Shown here one piece after another: positions 45,664 through 54,694 of a DNA stretch of 64,000 bases; the stretch's first letter is position 1, and every line of letters begins with the position of its first letter. The position numbers and the translations under genes were made by a program. The notes beneath the pieces are model-generated. The model did no database searches, had not been told where the DNA came from, and was given only the letters and a program-made list of their open reading frames with translations. Source of the stretch: JAFKKS01 sp039808325 (GTDB lineage Bacteria; Pseudomonadota; Alphaproteobacteria; Rhizobiales; Xanthobacteraceae); contig JBDHSU010000004.1 of the NCBI GenBank assembly GCA_039808325.1, positions 13,550 to 77,549 on the forward strand, given 5' to 3'.

Positions 45664-46149
45664 ATGCAAGACCTCCTCCCGGCGGCGGCGCGCGTTGGCG
45701 CTTTGCTGAAAGAGCGGAAGCACACCATCGCCGTCGCGGAATCCTCGACCGGCGGCTTGATCGCGGCAGCGCTGCTCGCTGTGCCTGGCGCATCGGCGTA
45801 TTTCCTCGGCGGCGCGGTCGTCTATACGCGCCAGTCCCGCCGGCTGCTGCTCGAGCTTTCAGACGCGGAGCTCGACGGGATCCGGCCTTCGACCGAGCCG
45901 TACGCGCTGATGATGGCGCGCCGCATGCGTGAGCGTTTCGACGCGACCTGGGCCATAGCCGAAACCGGCGCGACCGGCCCGACCGGCAACCGCTACGGCG
46001 ACGCCGCCGGCCACTCCTGCATCGCCATCGCCGGGCCCGCCGAGCGCGCAATGACGATCGAGACGGGGAGCACCGATCGCGTCGGCAATATGCGCGCGTT
46101 CACCGAGGCGGCGCTGGAGTTTTTGGCGAAGGGTTTGCAAACGACCTAA
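45664..46149 (+). CDS. CinA C-terminal domain family protein
   Basis: 161-residue cytoplasmic protein consisting of the CinA-C domain only, as in PncC/YgaD (nicotinamide-nucleotide amidohydrolases). Visible landmarks are VAESSTGGLIAAALLAVPGAS, YFLGGAVVYT and AIAETGATGPTGNRYGD. Start ATG 45664 has AAGGATC 9 nt upstream. It lies 17 nt after the ATPase gene in the same direction, so it may be the last gene of the ABC operon. The catalytic role is inferred from family. Confidence 0.88.
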   Translation: MQDLLPAAARVGALLKERKHTIAVAESSTGGLIAAALLAVPGASAYFLGGAVVYTRQSRRLLLELSDAELDGIRPSTEPYALMMARRMRERFDATWAIAETGATGPTGNRYGDAAGHSCIAIAGPAERAMTIETGSTDRVGNMRAFTEAALEFLAKGLQTT

Positions 46150-46151
46150 GG

Positions 46152-46316
46152 CCGTCACCCTGAGGTGCGAGGCGCGTCAGCGCCGAGCCTCGCAGGGCGA
46201 CAGCCCCGACGTCGGATATATCCGACATCGGCAATTTATAGTGCTCAAGTCGGCTATACCGGCTTGAGCGCCGCGCATCCTTCGAGGCTCGCTTCGCGAG
46301 CACCTCAGGATGACGG
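46152..46316. repeat. Palindromic repeat family C, long form with inserted hairpins
   Basis: Same arms and same inner block as 16404-16566, including a near-perfect 24-nt palindrome at 46207-46230 and the CAAGTCGGCTA/CCGGCTTGAG pair. It fills the gap between the convergent CinA-like and gamma-glutamyltransferase-like genes and ends 2 nt from the latter's stop. Confidence 0.88.
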
Positions 46317-46317
46317 A

Positions 46318-47916
46318 TTAAACCTCGTCCTCCGCCACCGCCTCGCCCCACGGCATATACGGCTCGACCGCGCCCTCATTCGTCGCACCGATGCGGCGCA
46401 CGACGGACGCGATGGTGAAGTGGTTCGGATAGGCGGTGCGCTCCACTTCGCGCGTTCTGAACGATTGCGCCAAGGCATTGCGCACGTCCTCGGGCAGGTC
46501 GCGATCGACGATGACGAAGGGTCCGCCGGAGACGTCGATGCGTGGCGCGTGCATCGCGTCGTCGAGCGACAGACCGTTTGCCATCATCACGAGGAGCTGG
46601 AACACCGCCGGCAGGATCTTGCGGCCGCCGCAGCCGCCGATCGCCACCGCGTCGCCGTCGCCAAGCATGATCGCCGGGCAATAGTTGGAGAGCGTGCGCT
46701 TGCCGGGAGCGATCCCGTTCGGCGTATTCGGCCGCGGATCGAACCAGTTGACGCCGTTGTTCATCAGGATTCCCGTCGAAGGCGACAGCGTGCGCGCGCC
46801 GAACAGCGACAGCAATGTCTGCGTCAGCGCCACCATGTTGCCGTCGCGGTCGACGACCGAGAAATGCGTGGTCGAGCCGCGCGGCGCGATCGTCGTGCTG
46901 TCGCCCATGGTGGCGAAGCGCGTGCGCCAGGCTTCGTCGAGGCTTTGGGCGACGGCCATGAAGGCGCCGGCGTCGAGCGGCCTGCCGTTCGCCGGCACGG
47001 ACCAGCGCGCGTCGAGGCCGGCGAAAGCCGCCGCGATCGTCGGGCCGCCGCTGTGCGCCGGCAGCACATGCACCTTGCGGCCGCGATACGTCAGCGTCTT
47101 CGACTCCACCATCGGTGCCGTGACGGCGGCAAGATCTCCGGCGTCGAGCACGCCGCCGAGCGCGCGGATGTCCTTGACCAGCGCCGCCCCGATCGGCCCA
47201 CGATAGAACGCGTCGGCCCCCTCCTCCGCGATGGTCGCGAGCGTGCGCGCGAGCTCCGGATTGGGCAGGCGGATCGCGGGATTTTCCGCAACGGCAGGCG
47301 GCGGAAACGGCGGCACGCCGGCGGGCGCGAACACGCGCCGCGCGCCCTCGTCCGCGAGGAGGTTCTGCAGCGCGCCTGAGATCATCAAGGTCGTGTGCCA
47401 ATCGACGACCATGCCGTCACGCGCGAGAGCGACCGCGGGCGTCACCAGGTCGCGCCATGGCCGGCGCCCGAACGCCTTATGCGCGGTCGTCAATCCGGCG
47501 AGCACCGTCGGGGCGACCACCGCCTTGGCGCCGACCAGATTGCGGTCGTCCTTCACGCGCGGCCAGCCGAAGAGATCGCCGTCGTCGCCCTCGACGATCG
47601 GATAGTCGGCCGGATCGAGCGCCGCCGGGGAGCGCGCGCCGAAATCGACCACGGTGACGCGATCGTCCTTGGCCGAATAGATCAGCATCGCGCCGGTCGC
47701 GCCGAGGCCGCTCATCCACGGCTCCAGCACGCCGACCGCCATTGAGGTGGCGACGGCGGCATCGATCGCATGGCCGCCATCGGCCAGCACGCGCGCGCCG
47801 ATCTCGGACGCGAGACGATTCTGGCTCGCGACGATCCCGCCCGCCGAGCGCGCGGCGGGCTTGCGCAGCTCCTGGCGGCGCGAGAGGTTGGGGGAAAGTC
47901 CGGCCGCCTTCGTCAT
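46318..47916 (-). CDS. Gamma-glutamyltransferase family protein
   Basis: Ntn-hydrolase of the gamma-glutamyltranspeptidase family, 532 residues. The self-processing nucleophile is Thr350 (RGSTTHFSVVDRDGN); the N-terminal GIVASQNRLASEIGARVLADGGHAIDAAVA block and C-terminal GGCGGRKI follow the family. No signal peptide is apparent, so it probably acts in the cytoplasm, unlike the periplasmic glutathione enzyme. ATG 47916 overlaps the upstream hydrolase stop by 4 bp (ATGA). Likely substrates are gamma-glutamyl or related acylated compounds. Confidence 0.9.
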   Translation of the reverse strand: MTKAAGLSPNLSRRQELRKPAARSAGGIVASQNRLASEIGARVLADGGHAIDAAVATSMAVGVLEPWMSGLGATGAMLIYSAKDDRVTVVDFGARSPAALDPADYPIVEGDDGDLFGWPRVKDDRNLVGAKAVVAPTVLAGLTTAHKAFGRRPWRDLVTPAVALARDGMVVDWHTTLMISGALQNLLADEGARRVFAPAGVPPFPPPAVAENPAIRLPNPELARTLATIAEEGADAFYRGPIGAALVKDIRALGGVLDAGDLAAVTAPMVESKTLTYRGRKVHVLPAHSGGPTIAAAFAGLDARWSVPANGRPLDAGAFMAVAQSLDEAWRTRFATMGDSTTIAPRGSTTHFSVVDRDGNMVALTQTLLSLFGARTLSPSTGILMNNGVNWFDPRPNTPNGIAPGKRTLSNYCPAIMLGDGDAVAIGGCGGRKILPAVFQLLVMMANGLSLDDAMHAPRIDVSGGPFVIVDRDLPEDVRNALAQSFRTREVERTAYPNHFTIASVVRRIGATNEGAVEPYMPWGEAVAEDEV

Positions 47917-49166
47917 TTCGCCATTCGCTCCGCCAGCTTCCGGTCGTAGTCGAGCACCGCCTGCAGCAGCACTTGCGCGCCGGCGGCGCACTGTTCTTTC
48001 GAGGTGAACTCCGCCTCGTTGTGGCTGATGCCGCCCTTGCACGGCACGAAGATCATCGAGGTCGGCGCGACGCGCGACACATAGGTCGCGTCGTGCCCGG
48101 CGCCCGAGACGATCTCGCGCGCCGAGAAGCCGCTCTGCGCCGCCGCCGTGCGCACGGACTCGATGCAGTCCTGGTCGAAGCGCACCGGCGGCGTGTCGGC
48201 GATGCGGTTCATCGTCACGCCGAGGCCGAGCGGGTCGCAAATCTCGGAAAGCGACGCGACGAGCGTTTTTTCCATCGCTTCGATGACATCGCTTTCCGGG
48301 TGGCGCAGGTCCACGGTCATGAACACTTCGCCGGGCACGACGTTGCGGCTGTTCGGCCGCACTTCCATCATGCCGACGGTGCCGACGGCGAGCGGCGCGT
48401 GCGCGCGCGCGATCGCGTCGATCCGGTCGGTCAGCCGCGCGGCGCCGAGCAGCGCGTTCTTGCGCATATGCATCGGCGTCGCGCCGGTATGCGCATCCTG
48501 ACCGGTGATGACCACCTCGTACCAGCGCAGCCCCTGCACGCCGATGACGATGCCGATCTCCTTGTTCTCGACTTCAAGCAGCGGGCCCTGCTCGATGTGC
48601 AGCTCGAAGAACGCGCTCAGCGGATGCTGCCCGCACGGCTCGCTGCCGCGATAGCCGATGGCCTCCAGTGCTTCGCCGAACGTGACGCCGTCCGGGTCGG
48701 TGCGCGACACCGCCCAGTCCTTCTCGAAGGCGCCGCCGAATACGCCGGAGGAAACCATGGACGGCGCGAAGCGCGCGCCCTCTTCATTGGTCCAGTTGAC
48801 GACCTCGATCGGCGCCACGGTCTCGTAGCCGGCCTGCACCATGGTGCGCACCGCTTCCAGCGCGCTCATCACGCCGAGCACGCCGTCGAATTTTCCGCCG
48901 GTCGGCTGGGTGTCGAGATGGCTGCCGATGGCGATGGGCGGCAGATCGTTCCGCTGGCCGGGCCGCCGCGCGAACATGGCGCCCATGTCATCGACCGTGA
49001 CCGTGAGGCCTAAGCCCTCGCATTGCGCCCTGAACCAGTCGCGCACCTGGCGGTCGAGATCGGTCAATGTCAGGCGGCATATGCCGCCCTTCGCCGTCGC
49101 GCCGATCGCGGCCGTGGACATGATGTCGCCCCACAGCCGCTCCGCATCGATGACAAGATTACGCAT
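47913..49166 (-). CDS. Zn-dependent M20 amidohydrolase (allantoate/N-carbamoyl-amino-acid hydrolase type)
   Basis: 417 residues, di-zinc hydrolase of the hydantoinase/carbamoylase branch of M20. Metal ligands are seen at His83 (GSHLDT), Asp94 (GGKFDG), the NEE of NWTNEEG (128-129), HIEQGP, and a final His in SHNEAEF. It cleaves carbamoyl or related amide bonds in family members. The start at 49166 has AAGGAG 8 nt upstream; the GTG at 49172 would be too close to it. Translational coupling to the gamma-glutamyltransferase gene suggests consecutive steps. Confidence 0.9.
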   Translation of the reverse strand: MRNLVIDAERLWGDIMSTAAIGATAKGGICRLTLTDLDRQVRDWFRAQCEGLGLTVTVDDMGAMFARRPGQRNDLPPIAIGSHLDTQPTGGKFDGVLGVMSALEAVRTMVQAGYETVAPIEVVNWTNEEGARFAPSMVSSGVFGGAFEKDWAVSRTDPDGVTFGEALEAIGYRGSEPCGQHPLSAFFELHIEQGPLLEVENKEIGIVIGVQGLRWYEVVITGQDAHTGATPMHMRKNALLGAARLTDRIDAIARAHAPLAVGTVGMMEVRPNSRNVVPGEVFMTVDLRHPESDVIEAMEKTLVASLSEICDPLGLGVTMNRIADTPPVRFDQDCIESVRTAAAQSGFSAREIVSGAGHDATYVSRVAPTSMIFVPCKGGISHNEAEFTSKEQCAAGAQVLLQAVLDYDRKLAERMAK

Positions 49167-49225
49167 CGTCACACTCCTTCTCGGCCGCCACTATGGCAGC
49201 CGAGCGCCTGGAGCGCGAGGATATG

Positions 49226-50335
49226 TCAGTGCGTCGCCCCGGCAGGCAAGGCCCAAGTTTTCGGAGAAACCCGCGCATATTGGTTCGGACGCTCGACCTC
49301 GGCGCCGAGGTCCCGCGCCGCGTGCCACGCCCAGTGCGGATTGTCGAGAAAGCCGCGCGCCAGGGCGACCATGTCGGCACGGCCTTCCGCGACGATGGCC
49401 TCGGCCTGCTGCGGCGACGTAATGAGCCCCACCGCACGGGTCGGGATGCCGCTGACGCGCTTGACCTCCTCGGCCAGCGGCACGTTGTAGCCGAGCGTGT
49501 TGGGGTTGCGCACCAGCGTATTGGCGCTGCCCGACGAGACGTCGACATAGTCGAGCCCGTGCTTCTTCAGTTCCTTCGCGAAGGCCGCGGCCTCTTCGGC
49601 CGTGATGCCGTCGTCCGACCAGTCGCTGCCGGTGATGCGCGCGCCGAGCGGAACGCCTTTCGGTACGACGGCGCGCACGGCGTCCGTCACCTCGAGCGGG
49701 AAGCGCCAGCGCCCGGCGCGGTCGCCGCCGTATTCGTCGTTACGCTTGTTCGAGAGCGGCGAGAGGAAGCTGTGCAGCAGATAGCCGTGCGCCATATGCA
49801 ATTCGATGGCATCGAAGCCGATGCGCAGCGAGCGCCTCGCGGCGTCGACGAACGCGTCGCGCACGCGCTTGAAATCGGCCGCCTCCATCTGCCGCGGCGG
49901 CAACCACTCCGGCCCATAGGGTTCGGGCGTCGGCGCGATGGTCTGCCAGGGCTGATCGATGTCGCTGTCCTTCAGGCCCTTGCCGCCTTCCCACGGGCGC
50001 TGCGAGGAACCCTTGCGGCCCGCATGCGCAAGCTGCACGGCGAACTTCGCCTTCCCGATATAGCGGCAATGGGCGAGAACGCGCGCCAGCGCCGCTTCGT
50101 TCGCATCCGAGTAAAGCCCGAGGCATCCGTGCGTGATCCGCCCCTGCCGTTCGACATGCGTCGCCTCGACGACAACGAGGCCGGCGCCGGAATTCGCGAG
50201 CATGCCGAGATGCGTGAGATGCCAATCGCTCGCACAGCCGTCGTCGGCGCTGTATTGACACATCGGCGCGACGACGATCCGGTTCGGAAATTCGACGCCG
50301 GCAAGCTTGATCGGCGAGAAAAGTGCGCTGGACAT
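49226..50335 (-). CDS. Old yellow enzyme-type NADH:flavin oxidoreductase (YqjM-like)
   Basis: 369-residue FMN ene-reductase of the YqjM class. Active-site residues match the class by number: Cys26 and Tyr28 (APMCQYSA) and the His180/His183 pair (ELHMAHGYLLHSF). Reduces activated alkenes in family members, with NAD(P)H. It is the middle gene of a four-gene minus-strand run with two M20 enzymes and the gamma-glutamyltransferase. Gaps of 73 and 59 nt allow cotranscription. Confidence 0.94.
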   Translation of the reverse strand: MSSALFSPIKLAGVEFPNRIVVAPMCQYSADDGCASDWHLTHLGMLANSGAGLVVVEATHVERQGRITHGCLGLYSDANEAALARVLAHCRYIGKAKFAVQLAHAGRKGSSQRPWEGGKGLKDSDIDQPWQTIAPTPEPYGPEWLPPRQMEAADFKRVRDAFVDAARRSLRIGFDAIELHMAHGYLLHSFLSPLSNKRNDEYGGDRAGRWRFPLEVTDAVRAVVPKGVPLGARITGSDWSDDGITAEEAAAFAKELKKHGLDYVDVSSGSANTLVRNPNTLGYNVPLAEEVKRVSGIPTRAVGLITSPQQAEAIVAEGRADMVALARGFLDNPHWAWHAARDLGAEVERPNQYARVSPKTWALPAGATH

Positions 50336-50408
50336 AGGCTTCCTGCATTCAAGGCTGAGAAGAGGGCGGCGGCGATCCCGAGGAAATGCCGGGAGCGCCG
50401 GCGGCCCT

Positions 50409-51584
50409 TTAAGATAGACGCATGATCGACAAGGCCAAGGCCTGCGCGCGCGGCACCATCGAGTCGACCTCGAGATATTCCTCCGGCGTATGCGCCTTGC
50501 CGCCGATAGGTCCCGTTGCGCAGATCGTCGGCGCGCCGACGCCCGCGGCGAACCCGGAATCCGCGCAACCGCCGGTGAAGGCCGGCTTCACCGGTATCTT
50601 CAGTTCCTCGGCGATTTTCGCATAGTGGTCATACAGCGCCTTGCCTTGCGGGCTCTCGACCAGCGGCAGGAATTCGCCGGCGATCTCCAGCGACGCGCTC
50701 GTGCCTTTCACATTCGCGGTATCGACGATCTTGCGGATGGCGCTCATGGCGGCCTCGCGATCGGCCGGCGTGACGAAGCGCAGATCGATTTCGCACTTCG
50801 CTTCCGGTGCCACCGTATTCACCGTCTGTCCGCCGGAGATCAGACCGACATTCACCGTCGTGCCTTTGTCGAGATCGGTGATGGCGTGCAGCGCGGTGAT
50901 CTTGCGCGCGAGTTCCTCGATCGCGCTGATGCCCTCCTGGAAGTTGGCGCCGGAATGCGCCGCCTTGCCCGTGACCGTCATGCGCATGAAGACGCCGCCC
51001 TTGCGGCCGGTGACGATGCCGTTGCCCGGCCGGCCCGGCTCCGAATTGAAGACGGCGCGCGCCCGGCGCGCTTCGCCCTCGATCACCGGGCGGGACGACG
51101 GCGACGCGATCTCCTCGTCGCTGGTGAATAGGCCGACGAGGGGCGCCGGCGCGCCGCCGAGTTCCTTGAACGCCGCGAGGACGAACGCGTTCATCACGAG
51201 ACCCGCCTTCATATCGGACACGCCCGGTCCGTAGGCGATGCCGTTTTCGATCTTGAAGGGGCGGCGTGTCGGCTCTCCCTTGGGGAAGACCGTATCGCGG
51301 TGGCCCATCAGCAGGATGGTGCTGTTGGCGCCGGCGCCGGCTGCCCCATCCGCGACCGTCGCGCGCAGGGCATCGCCGAACTTGTCGTTCGGCACGGTCT
51401 CGCAGGGAATGCCATAACCTTCGAGAAACTTGCGCAGATGCGCCGCGACGGCGTCGACGCCGGCCTTGTCGTAGCTGCCGCCGTCCGTGTTCACGAGCGT
51501 TTCCAGAAGCGAAATCATGGCGCCGTGTCGCTCCGAGAGCCAGGCCAGGATCGCAGCTTCGTCTTTCGCCGTCGTCGGCGCCAT
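50409..51584 (-). CDS. M20 family metallopeptidase (glutamate carboxypeptidase-like)
   Basis: 391 residues, di-zinc exopeptidase of the CPG2/M20A type. Metal and catalytic residues: GHRDTVF (His, Asp), GVSDMKAG (bridging Asp), TSDEEIAS (Glu-Glu), NSEPG and the final His in AHTPEEY. The dimerisation domain is about 180-290. ATG 51584 (MAPTTAK) has AAGGAG 8 nt upstream and is preferred over 51611. No signal peptide. It diverges from the LTXXQ gene over 154 bp. Confidence 0.93.
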   Translation of the reverse strand: MAPTTAKDEAAILAWLSERHGAMISLLETLVNTDGGSYDKAGVDAVAAHLRKFLEGYGIPCETVPNDKFGDALRATVADGAAGAGANSTILLMGHRDTVFPKGEPTRRPFKIENGIAYGPGVSDMKAGLVMNAFVLAAFKELGGAPAPLVGLFTSDEEIASPSSRPVIEGEARRARAVFNSEPGRPGNGIVTGRKGGVFMRMTVTGKAAHSGANFQEGISAIEELARKITALHAITDLDKGTTVNVGLISGGQTVNTVAPEAKCEIDLRFVTPADREAAMSAIRKIVDTANVKGTSASLEIAGEFLPLVESPQGKALYDHYAKIAEELKIPVKPAFTGGCADSGFAAGVGAPTICATGPIGGKAHTPEEYLEVDSMVPRAQALALSIMRLS

Positions 51585-51738
51585 GGCAACATCTCCTTGT
51601 GATGAAATCAAAAACCCGGATGGAAGAAGCCGACTTCTTGGAATTGGGCGGAACCGTTTCCAAGGTGGGTGGTTCTCAAAACTCGATTGATCCTATCATG
51701 CCACCATCCAAATCGGCCCTGGGAAGCGGAGACGCATC

Positions 51739-52434
51739 ATGACCAATCCAAGCCTTCGGACAAGCTCGACGTTTGCGGGGCTGATCTTCGCCTTCGCCAT
51801 TCCGGTGAGCTTCGCCCAGGCGCAGCCCGCCCCGGCCCCCGCTCCGCCCCCTCCCGCCGCCCCGCCGGCGGCAAACCCCGCCCCGCCGGCCGACACCGGC
51901 CCGGCCGCGGCCAAGGACGGAGACAAGCTCTCGCCACCGACAACCGCATCCAAGCGGGAGGATCGGATCGACGAGCGGCGCAGCCGCGAGGAGCGCCGCC
52001 ATGAGCGGGTCGAGGCGCGCCGGCGGGCCGCCGAATGGCGGCGCGCCATGGGCCCGTTCGCCCTGGCGCCGTTATGCAGCCCGCGCCTGGGCGAAGCGGT
52101 CGATTTCTATCTTGAGGGCATCGACGAGATCGTCCAGCCGACCGGCGCCCAGCGCGCGAAATACGACGATTTGAAGCAGGCGGCGACTAAGGCGCGCGAA
52201 GAGGCCGCCAACGGATGCAACGCAGCCGTGCCGATCACGCCGACAGGCCGTCTGGAAGCAGTCCAGGCAAGGCTCGATGCCGTGCTGCGCGCGGTGCGCA
52301 CCCTGCGGCCCGCGCTCGACGCCTTTTACGATTCCCTCAGCGACGAGCAGAAAGCGCACTTCAACCAGATGACGAGCGAGCCGCGCCGGCGGGGCCGCCT
52401 CGATCGCTGGCGGGAACAGTGGCTGCGGCACTGA
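51739..52434 (+). CDS. Secreted LTXXQ-motif (Spy/CpxP-like) protein, paralog 1
   Basis: 231-residue exported protein. Signal peptide about 1-28 (LIFAFAIPVSFAQA), a proline/alanine-rich linker (about 29-65), and a basic-acidic helix leading into the LTXXQ domain (about 105-215). The hallmark LSDEQKAHF and a GRLEAVQARLDAVLRAVRTLRPAL helix are visible. Spy/CpxP-type proteins are periplasmic chaperones or metal-stress sensors. It is adjacent to a paralog and reads in the same direction (143-nt gap). Confidence 0.85.
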   Translation: MTNPSLRTSSTFAGLIFAFAIPVSFAQAQPAPAPAPPPPAAPPAANPAPPADTGPAAAKDGDKLSPPTTASKREDRIDERRSREERRHERVEARRRAAEWRRAMGPFALAPLCSPRLGEAVDFYLEGIDEIVQPTGAQRAKYDDLKQAATKAREEAANGCNAAVPITPTGRLEAVQARLDAVLRAVRTLRPALDAFYDSLSDEQKAHFNQMTSEPRRRGRLDRWREQWLRH

Positions 52435-52577
52435 CCGAAAAGTGAGAATACGCGTCGATTTGGACAGAAGCTCGCCCTCATTCCGCCAAGGAGCAGGGCC
52501 CAGATCGCGGCCATGAAGCACGGTCAAAGCGCGGCCTCGCCACGATACCGCGAGGCCGCATCGAAAGGAGATCGACC

Positions 52578-53669
52578 ATGCGTCGCATCGCCCTGCGCCT
52601 GTCGCACGCACGATCCATACGCCCTTCACTCATTCTCGCGGCGAGTCTTGTGTTCGCTGGCGGAACGGCGATAGCCGGTCCAGCTTTGGCGCAAGATGCC
52701 GCCGCCGGCCAAACCGAAGCCGCGCAGCCGCCCACGAGCGAAGATTTCGCGGCGGAGTTCAACCGGCGGTTCCGCTACGACGATCGGATGCCCGCCGATA
52801 CGGTTCAGCTACAGCACCGGCCCTACGACCCGTATTTCGACGACGAAGACGAAAGCGGACCCGACCAAGCCGCCGGCGCACAGAGCCCGGCGAACGACGA
52901 GGAGCGCGATCAGCACGAGATGTCCGGGCAGCGGAGCGCCGAGCCCGAGCGCGGCGAGCGCGCGGACGAGCATGACGGCCGCCCGGGCGCCGACGATGCG
53001 CAGGCCCGCGCGCCCGCCGGCAGCACCGGCGAAACCTCGCGCGAGCGCATGTCCCGGCGGAGCGCCTGCGGCGAGCGGACCGAGCGCCGCGTCGGACGGA
53101 TGCTCGATCGCATGGAGCGCTTGACCCAGCCGACGGGCGACCAGCAGCAAGCGTTCGAGAAGCTGCGCGACGCTGCGAACAAGGCGATCGAGATCGCGCG
53201 CACGGCGTGTCCGACCGAGCGGCCGATCACACCGGTCGGACGCCTCGCGGCGGCGGAGAAGCGCCTCGAAACGTTGCTCGAGGCGATACGGACCGTCCGT
53301 CCCGCGCTCGACGACTTCTACAAGACACTGTCGGAGGAGCAGAAGGCGCACTTCTACGCCAATCGGCGCTGGCGGGACGCGCGCGGCGATCAACACGCGC
53401 GCGAGAGTCTCGGTGACGGGCGCCTCGACGCCTGGCGCGACGAGATGCGCCGCCGCTGGCGCGAACGCTGGAGCGGCGAGGACGGCTGGCGCTTCCACGA
53501 CGGGCCACATCATCGCCGGTATCACGACGACCGGGGCTGGCGGCATGGCGACGGCTGGCGTGAGGACGGCGCGCGTGAGCGCTGGCGCGACGAACACCGC
53601 GACGAGCGCCAGTCACGCAGCCACGATGATGAGGACGAGGACGATCCGGTCGCGAGCTGGAATCTTTAG
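52578..53669 (+). CDS. Secreted LTXXQ-motif protein with charged C-terminal tail, paralog 2
   Basis: 363 residues. Signal peptide about 1-38 (VFAGGTAIAGPALAQ). A disordered acidic region (about 50-155) precedes the LTXXQ domain (about 155-270; hallmark LSEEQKAHF), which aligns well with paralog 1 (QPTGxQ, PITPxGRL, AIRTVRPAL). The tail from about 280 on is unusually rich in Trp, Arg, His, Asp and Glu (DDRGWRHGDGWRED) and might bind metal or nucleic acid. ATG 52578 is preceded by AAAGGAG. A family B repeat follows the stop. Confidence 0.83.
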   Translation: MRRIALRLSHARSIRPSLILAASLVFAGGTAIAGPALAQDAAAGQTEAAQPPTSEDFAAEFNRRFRYDDRMPADTVQLQHRPYDPYFDDEDESGPDQAAGAQSPANDEERDQHEMSGQRSAEPERGERADEHDGRPGADDAQARAPAGSTGETSRERMSRRSACGERTERRVGRMLDRMERLTQPTGDQQQAFEKLRDAANKAIEIARTACPTERPITPVGRLAAAEKRLETLLEAIRTVRPALDDFYKTLSEEQKAHFYANRRWRDARGDQHARESLGDGRLDAWRDEMRRRWRERWSGEDGWRFHDGPHHRRYHDDRGWRHGDGWREDGARERWRDEHRDERQSRSHDDEDEDDPVASWNL

Positions 53670-53783
53670 ATCACGACGATTTTGGATCGAATCGATCCAA
53701 AATCATGACCGTGATCGATTCTAAGAACTTAAAGCGGGACGCGGGCGGAAAACCGCTCCACACTTTTCCTCATCCCGCTCCAG
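53670..53783 (+). repeat. Composite palindromic repeat family B, copy 2
   Basis: Begins GATCACGACGATTTTGGATCG with mirror CGATCCAAAATC, then AAAGCGGGACGCGGGCGG and TCATCCCGCTCC. It is the reverse complement of 5931-6064 with the same segment order. It directly follows the stop of the LTXXQ gene. Confidence 0.82.
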
Positions 53784-53812
53784 CTCCCCGCAACGTGACG
53801 CGCGGCCGGTGA

Positions 53813-54694
53813 TTACCGGCTGCGCGGGTCGAGCGCATCGCGCAGGCCGTCGCCGACGAGGTTGAACGACAGCACCGTCAGGAAGATGGCGAGCCCCGGC
53901 CAAACCGCCATCCACGGCGCCTGCACCAGGAACCGCTGCGCCGAATTGAGCATGCTGCCCCAGGACGGCGCCGGCGGCTGTTGGCCAAGGCCGAGAAACG
54001 ACAGACTCGCCTCCGCGATGATCGCCGTCGCGATCGACAGCGTCGCCTGGATCAACAGCGCCGGCAGGATGTTCGGCAGGATGTGGACGAGCGCGATGCG
54101 CCAGCGCGGATTGCCGATGGCGCGCGCCGCCTCCACATAGTCCTCGACCTTCACCGTCATCACCTGCCCGCGCGTGAGCCGCACGAAGATCGGCGTGGCG
54201 GTGACGCCGATGGCGATCATCGCATTGCCCAGACTGGGGCCCAGAAACGCCGCCAGCGCGATCGCCAGGATGAGGAAGGGACACGCCAGCATGGCGTCGG
54301 TCATGCGCGAGAGCAGCGCGTCGACGAAGCCGCCCATGTAGCCGGCGATCAGGCCGAGCGGCACGCCGACGGTGAGCGCGATCGCGACCGAGATCACGCC
54401 GGCGAGAAGCGAGGCCTGCGCGCCATAGATGACGCGCGCGAGCACGTCGCGGCCGAGTTCGTCGGTGCCGAACCAATGCGCCATCGACGGCGCCTTGCGC
54501 ACCGCGCTCCAGCTTTGCGCCGTCGGATCGTACGGCGCGACGAAAGGAGCGAAAACGGCGAGAAGAATGAACGTGACGATGATGACGAGGCCGACCACCG
54601 CGCCGCGTCGCTTGAACAGCCGCCGCATCGCGCGACGAAACGGTGTTTCGATGACGTCGTCGACAAGCGCCGCGCTGAGGACCGCATCCGTCAT
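53813..54694 (-). CDS. Oligopeptide-type ABC permease (DppC-like), second operon
   Basis: 293-residue permease with six helices; HWFGTDELGRDVLARVIYGAQ and VEDYVEAARAIGNPRWRI identify the DppC type. ATG 54694 overlaps the stop of the MmgE/PrpD gene by 4 bp, so the two are coupled. It is the last gene of the minus-strand operon that begins with DUF1028. Confidence 0.93.
   Translation of the reverse strand: MTDAVLSAALVDDVIETPFRRAMRRLFKRRGAVVGLVIIVTFILLAVFAPFVAPYDPTAQSWSAVRKAPSMAHWFGTDELGRDVLARVIYGAQASLLAGVISVAIALTVGVPLGLIAGYMGGFVDALLSRMTDAMLACPFLILAIALAAFLGPSLGNAMIAIGVTATPIFVRLTRGQVMTVKVEDYVEAARAIGNPRWRIALVHILPNILPALLIQATLSIATAIIAEASLSFLGLGQQPPAPSWGSMLNSAQRFLVQAPWMAVWPGLAIFLTVLSFNLVGDGLRDALDPRSR

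Noticed and set aside
43682..46051. Open frame of about 790 codons antisense to the ABC permease and ATPase genes
   Set aside because: Arg/Ala-rich shadow of confident genes, without domain features or a ribosome site.
48000..48240. N-terminal extension of the gamma-glutamyltransferase homolog
   Set aside because: It is antisense-frame shadow of the overlapping M20 gene; ATG 47916 with a 4-bp overlap is a natural start.
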